A DNA stretch of 64,000 bases from Anaerococcus mediterraneensis (GTDB lineage Bacteria; Bacillota; Clostridia; Tissierellales; Peptoniphilaceae), in contig NZ_LT635772.1 of NCBI RefSeq assembly GCF_900128415.1, positions 620,001 through 684,000 on the forward strand, in the 5' to 3' direction. Numbering within the stretch: the first letter of the stretch is position 1; every line of letters begins with the position of its first letter. Below, in pieces: positions 1-7,076 of this stretch. The notes beneath the pieces are model-generated. The model did not search any database, was not told where the DNA came from, and saw only the letters and a program-made list of their open reading frames with translations. A program made the position numbers and the translations under genes.

Positions 1-1
1 A

Positions 2-757
2 CAAATGGGCAAAAAAGAGTCAATTGCTGATACAGCCAAGGTTTTGGGCAGGTTCTATGATGGTATAGAATACCGTGGTTTCAAACAAGAGCTAGTAGAA
101 GAGCTTGCAGCAAATGCAGGTGTACCTGTCTTTAATGGCCTAACAGACAAATGGCATCCAACACAGATGATAGCTGATATGCTAACCATAAAAGAAAATT
201 TTGGCAGACTAAAAGGCCTTAACTTTGTCTATATGGGAGATTGTAGAAATAACATGGGCAATTCCCTAGCAGTAACTTGTGCAAAACTTGGGGTCAATTT
301 CGTAGGTTGCGGACCAAAAGACCTATGGCCAGAAGAAGACGTACAAAAACTTGCCAAAGATTTGGGCAAGGAGTCCGGAGCTAGTGTCAAATTCTCAGAA
401 AATGTAGGAGAATCTCTAACAGGTGCAGATGTTGTCTACACAGATATTTGGGTATCCATGGGCGAGCCTGACAGCGTTTGGGAAGAAAGAATCGAAAAAC
501 TCCACCCATATCAGGTAAATGCCAAGGCCATGTCCTATGCAAAAGAAGATGCTATCTTCCTACATTGCCTCCCATCCTTCCACGACCTAGAAACAACAAT
601 CGGCAAGGAAATATTTGATAAATTTGGAGACAAATACGACCTAAATGGCATGGAAGTCTCTGATGAGGTATTTTTATCAAAGAGATCAAAAGTTTTTGAC
701 CAGGCAGAAAACAGGATGCATACTATCAAGGCTATAATGTATGCTATACTTAAATAA
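2..757 (+). CDS. arcB: Ornithine carbamoyltransferase, catabolic type (5' end outside window)
   Basis: This enzyme interconverts ornithine plus carbamoyl phosphate with citrulline plus phosphate. In the arginine deiminase pathway it runs toward carbamoyl phosphate, which then yields ATP. The visible 250 residues contain the family signatures KWHPTQ, the ornithine-loop context [18 protein letters not shown] with the catalytic cysteine, and the C-terminal ENRMHTIKA. The reading frame is open to the window edge, and about 80 residues, including the STRTR carbamoyl-phosphate motif, lie upstream. The HCLP-x-FHD form and the C-terminal sequence resemble catabolic ArcB more than biosynthetic ArgF, which is inference. 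A terminator follows directly, so this is the end of its transcript. Confidence 0.93.
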   Translation, partial: QMGKKESIADTAKVLGRFYDGIEYRGFKQELVEELAANAGVPVFNGLTDKWHPTQMIADMLTIKENFGRLKGLNFVYMGDCRNNMGNSLAVTCAKLGVNFVGCGPKDLWPEEDVQKLAKDLGKESGASVKFSENVGESLTGADVVYTDIWVSMGEPDSVWEERIEKLHPYQVNAKAMSYAKEDAIFLHCLPSFHDLETTIGKEIFDKFGDKYDLNGMEVSDEVFLSKRSKVFDQAENRMHTIKAIMYAILK

Positions 758-827
758 TATTGCAAAAATAAGCTAGATAATAGTATGATATTAGCGACTA
801 AAGAGTAATGAGTCCACAAGGACACAA

Positions 828-858
828 AAGACAGGGATCTTTATAACCCTGTCTTTTT
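828..858 (+). terminator. Intrinsic terminator after arcB
   Basis: A nine-base-pair stem (AAGACAGGG pairing with CCCTGTCTT) has a ten-base loop and runs into a T-rich tail. It lies about 70 bases after the arcB stop and before the next gene's own start region. Confidence 0.85.
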
Positions 859-955
859 ATATTTTTTATAGGATTTTTAGAAATACTTATATTATCTTAT
901 ATACAATTCCCATAAAATTTTATATAATAAAAACATCAAAAACGAAGAGGACCTT

Positions 956-2089
956 ATGACACACAAAAAAAATATCAGCAAAGAAAACTTTATTTTTATC
1001 ATAATATTTTTCGGCATCTTTGGAACCATTGGCTCTATAATGGGACCTACAAATATGCTTTCGACAATAATGAATACAGCCTACAAGCTCTTGGTAGATA
1101 CCTGTCTTTATATAATGGCTATTTCAATTTTGACTGGGGCCTTATCATCACTTTTTTCTGAGTTTGGATTTATAGCCTTGGTTGACCTAGTTCTATCAAA
1201 GCTAATGAAGCCTTTGTACAAACTACCAGGGGCAAGTTCTCTTGGGATTTTAAACTGCTACTTATCAGACAATCCTGCAATTTTGACCCTTGCAAATGAG
1301 GATAATTTCAAAAAGTATTTCAAAAAATACCAATTGCCAGCCCTTACAAACCTGGGCACATCCTTTGGCATGGGACTTATAGTCACAACTACAATGATGA
1401 GCTTACCAATAGATGGAGCCATAAAGGCAAGCTTTATCGGCAACATCGGCGCCTTTATAGGGTCTATTTTTTCTGTAAGGATAATGATGATTTTCACCCA
1501 AAGATACTATGGCAAAGACGAATGGGTTTATGTAAAATCTGCAGGAAGTATCCCCCAAGGCAGCAGGGAGATAAGACCAGGTTCTAGCGGGTCTAGGGCC
1601 ATATCAGCCATCCTTGAGGGAGGAAAGTCCGGTATAGATATGGGCTTTGCCATCATGCCAGGAGTTTTGACTATCTGTACACTTGTTATGGTTTTGACAG
1701 ACCCAATGCCAGCTGGTGGCTACACTGGAGCTATTGGTGAAGGCGTTGCCTTTTTGCCATTTTTAGGAGAAAAACTATCCTTTATCCTAAATCCTATTTT
1801 TGGTTTTACAAATTCAGCTGCCATAGCAGTACCAATCACCGCCCTAGGATCAGCAGGAGCGGCTGTGGGCATGGCCAAGGACTTGGCAGTACAAAGCCTG
1901 GTTGGTCCATCAGACATAGCAGTTTTTACAGCCATGTGTATGTGCTGGTCAGGATATCTTTCAACCCACATAGCAATGATGGACGCCCTTGATACCAAGG
2001 AGATGACAGGCTATGCCATATTTGCCCACACCATAGGGGGCCTAGTAGCAGGCCTTGCCTCCAATTTGATTTGCATTTTTGTTTTTTGA
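956..2089 (+). CDS. Polytopic membrane protein with nucleoside-recognition (Gate) domain, CD0519/CD1768-like
   Basis: This is a 377-residue integral membrane protein with about nine to ten hydrophobic segments and two Gate-like halves. The first half carries the segment LGILNCYLSDNPAILTLAN and the second carries FTNSAAIAVPITALGSAGAA. It resembles the clostridial CD0519/CD1768 membrane protein family, whose substrate is not established to my knowledge. The start is set by the GAAGAGG ribosome site seven bases ahead of the ATG. Because it follows a catabolic ornithine carbamoyltransferase, it may move an arginine-pathway metabolite, but this is only inference from position. A terminator separates it from arcB. 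Confidence 0.75.
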   Translation: MTHKKNISKENFIFIIIFFGIFGTIGSIMGPTNMLSTIMNTAYKLLVDTCLYIMAISILTGALSSLFSEFGFIALVDLVLSKLMKPLYKLPGASSLGILNCYLSDNPAILTLANEDNFKKYFKKYQLPALTNLGTSFGMGLIVTTTMMSLPIDGAIKASFIGNIGAFIGSIFSVRIMMIFTQRYYGKDEWVYVKSAGSIPQGSREIRPGSSGSRAISAILEGGKSGIDMGFAIMPGVLTICTLVMVLTDPMPAGGYTGAIGEGVAFLPFLGEKLSFILNPIFGFTNSAAIAVPITALGSAGAAVGMAKDLAVQSLVGPSDIAVFTAMCMCWSGYLSTHIAMMDALDTKEMTGYAIFAHTIGGLVAGLASNLICIFVF

Positions 2090-2140
2090 TTTTATTTAAA
2101 ATCAGGATTTTGCCTATGAAATTTTAGAAAATTTAAATTG

Positions 2141-2272
2141 CAAGCCCTTATCTCGACTAAGTGAGCCAACAAGCCCGCCCGGAGCACCTTGCAGCGAAGT
2201 GAGAGAAATGAGCGAATGGAGAGATCTTTCGAGATTTCTCCGCTCGCTTTGCTCGGTCGAAAAAAGGGCTTG
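2141..2272. repeat. Palindromic intergenic repeat element (MITE-like)
   Basis: The ends are a perfect 9-bp inverted repeat (CAAGCCCTT at 2141-2149, AAGGGCTTG at 2264-2272). A second inverted pair, TCGAC/GTCGA, lies just inside, and the centre can form another imperfect hairpin around 2205-2250. Bases 2231-2268 match 62623-62660 at 33 of 38 positions, so this is a dispersed family. No protein is encoded. A 9-bp direct repeat, AAATCAGGA (2099-2107 and 2290-2298), flanks it and could be a target duplication or chance. Confidence 0.6.
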
Positions 2273-2364
2273 ATCACTAGGTTCGGTTGAAATCAGGAGC
2301 TTTTTCCAAGGATTTTATATTTTTTAGTATAATCTTAGGGCTTTTTATAAAAGAAGAAATAAAA

Positions 2365-2393
2365 AAAACCAGGAGCTTTTCTCCTGGTTTTTT
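2365..2393. terminator. Bidirectional terminator between convergent genes
   Basis: A perfect stem (AAAACCAGGAG with CTCCTGGTTTT, loop CTTTT) is flanked by A and T runs on both sides. It can stop the Gate-domain gene from the left and the lar operon from the right. Confidence 0.85.
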
Positions 2394-2457
2394 GGTGATT
2401 ATATGCATAATCCTAACATCTTTAGTCATAAACATAATACTCTTTAATTTAGCTTTG

Positions 2458-2880
2458 TCACTCCCTAGCCAAGGTCTTGATTAGGTCCAAAGCATCTTTT
2501 AGGGTCATTTTTTCATTTTCTGCTAATTTTTTGGCTGATTCGTATTCTGGATAGGTAAAAACCTCATCCTTGAAGCTCACTTGCTTTGCATAGTAGTCTT
2601 TATTTTTGTAGGTGATTTTTTTCATAGTCCTAGGCAGGGTCGTCCTTTCTAGGTCAAATTTTCTAAGTCCAATAGAAGTTGTCTCTCTAAAGATTATATC
2701 CTCGATTTTTTCTTCATCTTCTGCCTTGTAGATGACAGAAAGTTTGTAGGCTGGGCGGTTTTTTTTCATAAAAATCGGTGTGAAATAAGTATCGAGAGCC
2801 ACAGCCATCAGTTTTTCCATGGCAAAACCCAAAATCTCGCCAGTCGCATCGTCTATATTGGTTTCAAGGAGTTTTACAGT
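2458..2880 (-). CDS. larC: LarC C-terminal part (LarC2), reached by frameshift
   Basis: This frame encodes the C-terminal domain of LarC, the CTP-dependent nickel insertase that completes the nickel-pincer nucleotide cofactor. Conserved LarC residues start before the first in-frame ATG. Decoding from base 2880 gives TVKLLETNIDDATGEILGF, which then continues as FTPIFMKKNRP and ends in LARE. The conserved ETNIDD block therefore only joins the protein if ribosomes arrive from the larC1 frame. An internal start at 2832 would drop that block. The family's usual length of about 400 residues is restored when both parts are joined. Confidence 0.85.
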   Translation of the reverse strand, partial: TVKLLETNIDDATGEILGFAMEKLMAVALDTYFTPIFMKKNRPAYKLSVIYKAEDEEKIEDIIFRETTSIGLRKFDLERTTLPRTMKKITYKNKDYYAKQVSFKDEVFTYPEYESAKKLAENEKMTLKDALDLIKTLARE

Positions 2881-2891
2881 TTTTTTTTATC
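2874..2891 (-). other. larC: Probable -1 ribosomal frameshift site in larC
   Basis: On the coding strand the larC1 frame ends GAT AAA AAA AAA CTG TAA. Slipping back one base on the nine-adenine run reads ACT GTA AAA CTC CTT GAA, which is the conserved LarC2 sequence. The run contains the slippery heptamer pattern A AAA AAA, two codons before the zero-frame stop. A programmed frameshift joining larC1 and larC2 is known in Lactobacillus plantarum. A sequencing or assembly error in the homopolymer is the alternative. Confidence 0.75.
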
Positions 2892-3644
2892 TTTTTCTAT
2901 CTCCATAACTCTGAGGATGTTGGTAGATTTTTCAAAGTCCTTGTTGCCAGCTCCGAGGCCTATATTTTTTATCCTAAACTTATCTATAGTCTCTTTGTAA
3001 TAATATTTGACTATGGCAGCCCCAGTTGGGGTAATGTGCTCGCCTTCTTCATCAATTATATTTATAAAAAGGTCAGAGTCTTTCAGGATGTTTGCTACAG
3101 CAGGAACTGGTATAGGCATTGGGCCGTGGGCACAATTTTGGTAGCCAATCCCTTCATAGAGATCGGAAAAATAAATATTTTCTACTCCCAAATCATCAAT
3201 CAGACTCGCCACTCCTACTACATCTATGATAGAGTCTATAGCTCCCACTTCGTGGAAGTGGACCTCGTTTATACCTATGCCATGGGCCTTGGATTCTGCC
3301 TGGGCAATGATTTCAAAGATCCCTAGAGAATCTTTCTTTACTCTTTCATTTAGGTCTGAAGACCCTATGATTTCTCTGATGTCGGCTAGGTTTCTGTGGA
3401 CGTGAGCCTCTTTTTTTTCGTGGCCGTGAAGGCCGTATTTACTTTTCTTTTCCTTTAAAATAACATCAAAATTGTAGGCGTCGATCCCATTTTTTACCTT
3501 TCTATCAAAGACCAGATCATAGCCCTCTAAATTTAGACTGTCAATGGCCCTTTCCAAAACTTCTTTTCTAGCTCCCAGGTCTAAAAGAGCCCCTATAGTC
3601 ATATCGCCTGCTATGCCCGAATACATTTCAAAATACAAGTCCAT
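2874..3644 (-). CDS. larC: LarC N-terminal part (LarC1), nickel-pincer cofactor biosynthesis
   Basis: LarC inserts nickel into the pyridinium dithio-mononucleotide by CTP-dependent cyclometallation, giving the cofactor of lactate racemase LarA and related enzymes. The start MDLYFEMYSGIAGDM is typical of the family. It is followed by the His-rich segment GLHGHEKKEAHVHRNLADI and by EVHFHEVGAIDSIIDVVG, then THITPTG-like sequence near residue 200. The frame closes at residue 256 after KDKKKL, whereas full LarC is about 400 residues; the rest is in the -1 frame. The gene sits one base from larB, in the order larE-larB-larC. No larA is in the window. Confidence 0.9.
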   Translation of the reverse strand: MDLYFEMYSGIAGDMTIGALLDLGARKEVLERAIDSLNLEGYDLVFDRKVKNGIDAYNFDVILKEKKSKYGLHGHEKKEAHVHRNLADIREIIGSSDLNERVKKDSLGIFEIIAQAESKAHGIGINEVHFHEVGAIDSIIDVVGVASLIDDLGVENIYFSDLYEGIGYQNCAHGPMPIPVPAVANILKDSDLFINIIDEEGEHITPTGAAIVKYYYKETIDKFRIKNIGLGAGNKDFEKSTNILRVMEIEKDKKKL

Positions 3645-3645
3645 T

Positions 3646-4398
3646 TTATTTCCCTTCTATAAGTCTATTTATCTGGCAGGCCTGGTAGGCTGCTCCGTAA
3701 CCATTATCTATATTTACTATGCTGATCCCCTCAGCACAGGAGTTTACCATAGAAAGTAGGGCAGATATACCGCCAAGGCTTGCCCCGTAGCCAACAGAAG
3801 TAGGTACTCCTATGATTGGCTTGTCAACGAGCCCCGCAAGGACTGTGGCAAGGGCTGCCTCCATACCGGCTATAGCTATTATGACATTGGCTTTTTTTAT
3901 ATCCTCAATTTGATCCAGGAGCCTGTGGATGCCGGCAACTCCTACATCCCTGTAGGTTTTGACATTAGCTCCTAGAAACCTCGCTGTGATCTCTGCCTCA
4001 AGGCTTACCGGCAAGTCGCTAGTTCCTGCTGAGACTATGGCGATTTCTCCTATAGGATTTTTATCCTTTTTAAAATCCAAACTTATGATCCCGGCCAGGT
4101 CATTAAAGGTCACTTCTCCTATTTGGTTTTTTACAAGGTCAAACTGCCTGCGACTGGCCCTAGTGCCGATTACCGATTGGTTTTTCTCATAAAAGGCCCT
4201 AAAGATTTTGACCAAAGAACTATCGTCCTTGCCCTGGCAAAAAATCGCCTCGGGAAAGCCCCTTCTTTTTTTCCTAGAAAAATCAAGCTTGGCTATCCCA
4301 TCTAGACTTTGGTAGGTCTTATTATCCAAAATATCTAGGGCATCTTTTTCGCTGATCTCTCCACTTTTTATCAGGCTAATAAGTTTTTTATTGTCCAT
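3646..4398 (-). CDS. larB: LarB, pyridinium-3,5-biscarboxylic acid mononucleotide synthase
   Basis: LarB carboxylates nicotinic acid adenine dinucleotide and releases AMP, making the biscarboxylated precursor of the nickel-pincer cofactor. The 250 residues have an N-terminal helical region (1-90) and a C-terminal half of the AIR-carboxylase/PurE fold. Visible landmarks are SAGTSDLPVSLEAEITA, DVGVAGIHRLL, AIAGMEAALATVLAGL and GVPTSVGYGASLGG. The ATG overlaps the end of larE by 11 bases, which implies translational coupling. The length is normal for the family. Confidence 0.95.
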   Translation of the reverse strand: MDNKKLISLIKSGEISEKDALDILDNKTYQSLDGIAKLDFSRKKRRGFPEAIFCQGKDDSSLVKIFRAFYEKNQSVIGTRASRRQFDLVKNQIGEVTFNDLAGIISLDFKKDKNPIGEIAIVSAGTSDLPVSLEAEITARFLGANVKTYRDVGVAGIHRLLDQIEDIKKANVIIAIAGMEAALATVLAGLVDKPIIGVPTSVGYGASLGGISALLSMVNSCAEGISIVNIDNGYGAAYQACQINRLIEGK

Positions 4399-5236
4399 CT
4401 AGCTGCCACCTTTTTTTATCATCATCACTGAGCTTTTCATCCATAGATCCAGACCTAAAACCCTCTAGGTCCAAGGTAATATAGGAAAAACCCAGGTCTT
4501 TGAGAGTTTTTATGATCTTATTTTTATTATCTATTATTATTTTAAAGTCTTCTGGCAAAATTTCAATCCTGGCAAGGCCCTTGTGGTCCCTAAGTCTGAG
4601 GTTTTTAAAAGCAAAAGTTTTTAGAAACTTCTCCCCCTGGTCAACTCTCCTTAGTTTTTCATAATCTATGGTATCTCCATAGGCAAACCTGGTCAAAAGA
4701 CAAGGGGCAGATGGTTTTTTGGCTACACTTATACCAAGCTCCCCTGCCAAGGATCTCACATCTTTTTTGTCAAAACCTGCCTCCTTTAGGGGAGAGATAA
4801 CACCTAGGTCTCTGAGAGCAACAAGGCCTGGCCTATAAACCTTGTAGTCATCTGTATTTGTCCCATCAATGACATGGGCAAAAGAAAATTCGTCTTTTAA
4901 TTCTATAGCCTTAGAAAAAAGCATTTTTTTGCAGTGGTAGCACCTGTCCTTGGCATTGGTTTTTATATTTGGATCTGTAAGTATATCTACTTCTTTGACT
5001 ATAAAATCAACACCAAAGTCCCTGGCAAGAGATTTTGCATTTTCTAATTCCTCATCAGTAGTTGATAGGCTCTTAAAAAAAACAGCCTTTATGTTTTTTC
5101 TTAGGTCTTTATTGCTACTTGCAATCTTTAAAATAAGGGCCGAATCAACTCCGCCAGAGAAGGCCAAGATGACCTTATCCTCTAGGAGAGTTTCTATAAT
5201 TTGATATAATTTGTATTTTTTTTCATCAAAATTCAT
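4388..5236 (-). CDS. larE: LarE, ATP-dependent sulfur transferase for the nickel-pincer cofactor
   Basis: LarE activates the carboxylates of the mononucleotide precursor with ATP and replaces them with sulfur. The PP-loop SGGVDS lies at residues 27-32. Cys179 in KPSAPCL aligns by context with the sacrificial Cys176 of the L. plantarum enzyme. Two more cysteines (99 and 102, CYHC) are present, so I cannot exclude a cluster-bearing variant from sequence alone. It is the first gene of the lar operon. Upstream lie a TTTACA/TTATAT promoter-like pair and two palindromes described separately. Confidence 0.93.
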   Translation of the reverse strand: MNFDEKKYKLYQIIETLLEDKVILAFSGGVDSALILKIASSNKDLRKNIKAVFFKSLSTTDEELENAKSLARDFGVDFIVKEVDILTDPNIKTNAKDRCYHCKKMLFSKAIELKDEFSFAHVIDGTNTDDYKVYRPGLVALRDLGVISPLKEAGFDKKDVRSLAGELGISVAKKPSAPCLLTRFAYGDTIDYEKLRRVDQGEKFLKTFAFKNLRLRDHKGLARIEILPEDFKIIIDNKNKIIKTLKDLGFSYITLDLEGFRSGSMDEKLSDDDKKRWQLDGQ

Positions 5237-5263
5237 GATTATTCCTTAAAATAGGTAAAAAAT

Positions 5264-5320
5264 AATTAAGCTATATAAATATACAGCTTAATTTATGTAA
5301 ATAGGTCCGACTGGACCTAT
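5264..5320. promoter_or_regulatory. Two palindromes in the larE-sppA divergent region
   Basis: Bases 5264-5293 form a 30-base inverted repeat (13-base arms with one mismatch, core TTAAGCT). They overlap the probable leftward promoter of larE, with TTTACA at 5301-5296 and TTATAT at 5278-5273. Bases 5301-5320 form a second, perfect one (ATAGGTCC, GACT, GGACCTAT). Both look like operators for lar regulation, but the binding protein is unknown. The remainder of 5321-5459 shows only a TATAAT at 5425-5430 ahead of sppA. Confidence 0.5.
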
Positions 5321-5459
5321 ACAAAACAATTTACCAAGTGTTAACGATAATTGTAATGCATATTCATTGTACTTAAAGCTAGGGCAAAATGCAATTAATT
5401 TACCAGTCCTTGATTTTATGGTAATATAATATATAAAGAAAAAATAATAAGGAGTTTAT

Positions 5460-6443
5460 ATGAAAAATAGCGCTAAAAGATGGATAGCAGTAGGGCTTGC
5501 TCTTTTGCTCTTATTAGCATCAGCCTTTATGAAGGATGCAGGAGAAAAACAAGAAGCAAAGGGGATTAATTACCTAAAAGAAATGGGAAAAGCCAGTCTT
5601 TTTGAGGAGGATATAATCCAAGGCACAAACTCTAGCCAAAAGATTAGAAAAATTGCCCTAAATGGTACTATCCAAGGAGATGACAACAACCAGTTTGTTA
5701 TAGACCAGCTAAAAAAAGCTGGAGAAGACCCTACAACAAGCGGGGTGATTTTGACAGTCAATTCTCCTGGTGGATCTGTTTATATTTCTGAGCAAATTGC
5801 CAAAGAGATCAAAAAGCTAAAGGAAAAACAAATCCCAGTTTATTCTGTCATGGAAGAGCTAGCCGCATCTGGAGGCTACTATATATCAGCACCTACAGAT
5901 AGGATCTACGCATCAAATGAAACCCTAACTGGGTCTATTGGTGTAATCATGGGTGGCAGGTCTTTTGAGGGCCTTTTTGAAAAATACGGTATAAAAGAAC
6001 AAAATATCAAATCAGGCAAGATGAAGGACACTGGAACTATGGGTCGTGACATGAATGACGAAGAAAAAGCCTACCTCCAAGGCCTAGTAGATTCAGCCTT
6101 TGGCCGTTTTGTAAAAATAGTAGCAGAAGGTAGAAATATGTCTGAGGCAGAAGTTAGAAAAATCGCTGACGGTAGGGTCTATGACGGAGCTCAGGCTCTT
6201 AAAATTGGCCTAGTAGATAAGATCGGAGATTTTGAGATGGCTTTGGCAGATATGACAGAGGAAAATAATCTTTCTGACCCACAAGTTGTAGAAAATACTT
6301 TCGCTAACATCACTTGGAGAAGCCTATTTCAAAAGGTAGAAGACCTTAAAAAAGGATCATCAGACCTAGCTATACTCAAAGAGCTCATGGAAGAAAATAC
6401 CCAAAAACCAATGTATATATACGGAGGAGCCTATGGAAGATAG
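5460..6443 (+). CDS. sppA: Signal peptide peptidase SppA (S49 serine protease)
   Basis: This membrane-anchored protease degrades residual signal peptides and related membrane fragments. An N-terminal transmembrane segment spans residues 8-24. The S49 core follows, with LTVNSPGGSVY at 98-108, the catalytic serine in AASGGYY (Ser137), and the catalytic lysine in SGKMKD (Lys189). The 52-residue spacing equals that between Ser147 and Lys199 of Bacillus SppA. The length is normal. AAGGAG lies seven bases before the ATG. The gene overlaps the RDD gene by 11 bases. Confidence 0.93.
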   Translation: MKNSAKRWIAVGLALLLLLASAFMKDAGEKQEAKGINYLKEMGKASLFEEDIIQGTNSSQKIRKIALNGTIQGDDNNQFVIDQLKKAGEDPTTSGVILTVNSPGGSVYISEQIAKEIKKLKEKQIPVYSVMEELAASGGYYISAPTDRIYASNETLTGSIGVIMGGRSFEGLFEKYGIKEQNIKSGKMKDTGTMGRDMNDEEKAYLQGLVDSAFGRFVKIVAEGRNMSEAEVRKIADGRVYDGAQALKIGLVDKIGDFEMALADMTEENNLSDPQVVENTFANITWRSLFQKVEDLKKGSSDLAILKELMEENTQKPMYIYGGAYGR

Positions 6444-6906
6444 AAAAATATTTGAGCAAAAAGATTTCAAATATGCCTATTCATCCTTTGGCCTTAGGTT
6501 TTTGGCCTATATCATAGATATGATGGTCATATCTGCGATTTTTACTATAGTCAAAAGTTTTTTCCCAACTGATATGAGTCTTGGATTTTTGGGACTAGAA
6601 TTTTTCCCAAGACTAAATATGCTCATAAGTCTAGGATATTTTACCATCACAAGTCTACTAACAGGAGGTCAATCCCTAGGCAAGATCATAACAGGTCTTA
6701 GGGTTGTATCAATAGATGGAGAAAAACTTTCTACAAGTCAAATTTTGATCAGGGAAATAGCTGGTAGGTATATGCAAAATAAATTTATGGTCCTATACTT
6801 ATTTGCACTTTTCACACCAAAAAAGCAAAGTTTTATAGATCTTTTTGTAGATACAGCAGTTGTCAAAGAATCAGCAGTAAATGAATTATATGGATACGAA
6901 TTTTAA
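6433..6906 (+). CDS. RDD family membrane protein
   Basis: This 157-residue protein has the RDD pattern: FGLRFLAYIIDMMVIS at the start of the first membrane segment, a second segment near residues 50-75, and GQSLGKIITGLRVVSIDG in the middle. A third segment follows around residues 110-130. RDD proteins have no single assigned function; some are implicated in ion transport. Translational overlap with sppA suggests a shared job at the membrane, but this is only inference. Confidence 0.85.
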   Translation: MEDRKIFEQKDFKYAYSSFGLRFLAYIIDMMVISAIFTIVKSFFPTDMSLGFLGLEFFPRLNMLISLGYFTITSLLTGGQSLGKIITGLRVVSIDGEKLSTSQILIREIAGRYMQNKFMVLYLFALFTPKKQSFIDLFVDTAVVKESAVNELYGYEF

Positions 6907-6947
6907 AAAAATTTTTTCGTGAGTTTAAAGAAAAAATATCAAAAATA

Positions 6948-6985
6948 GCACAGGTACGAGCTTTTATGGGGCCTGTGTTTTTTTT
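6948..6985 (+). terminator. Intrinsic terminator after the sppA-RDD operon
   Basis: A CACAGG/CCTGTG stem is followed by nine T residues. It isolates the nrdA promoter region downstream. Confidence 0.75.
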
Positions 6986-7003
6986 GACTATATTTCAGTA
7001 AAT

Positions 7004-7060
7004 CCACTACATGAGGTATGGTAAATATATCATGAATATAAAAACCACTATATGTAGTGG
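7004..7060 (+). promoter_or_regulatory. Pair of NrdR-type boxes upstream of nrdA
   Basis: The second box (7045-7060) reads CCACTATATGTAGTGG. It is a near-perfect match to the NrdR consensus acaCwAtATaTwGtgt and is palindromic. The first (7004-7019) reads CCACTACATGAGGTAT and keeps only the left half well. Their starts are 41 bases apart, close to four helical turns, as expected for cooperative NrdR binding. NrdR represses ribonucleotide reductase genes when dATP is plentiful. Confidence 0.75.
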
Positions 7061-7076
7061 TTAGTTTGGAGATATA

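Noticed and set aside
2287-2484. 65-residue rightward open frame with a hydrophobic stretch
   Set aside because: It covers a terminator and runs into the end of the leftward larC2 frame, and it has no ribosome site.
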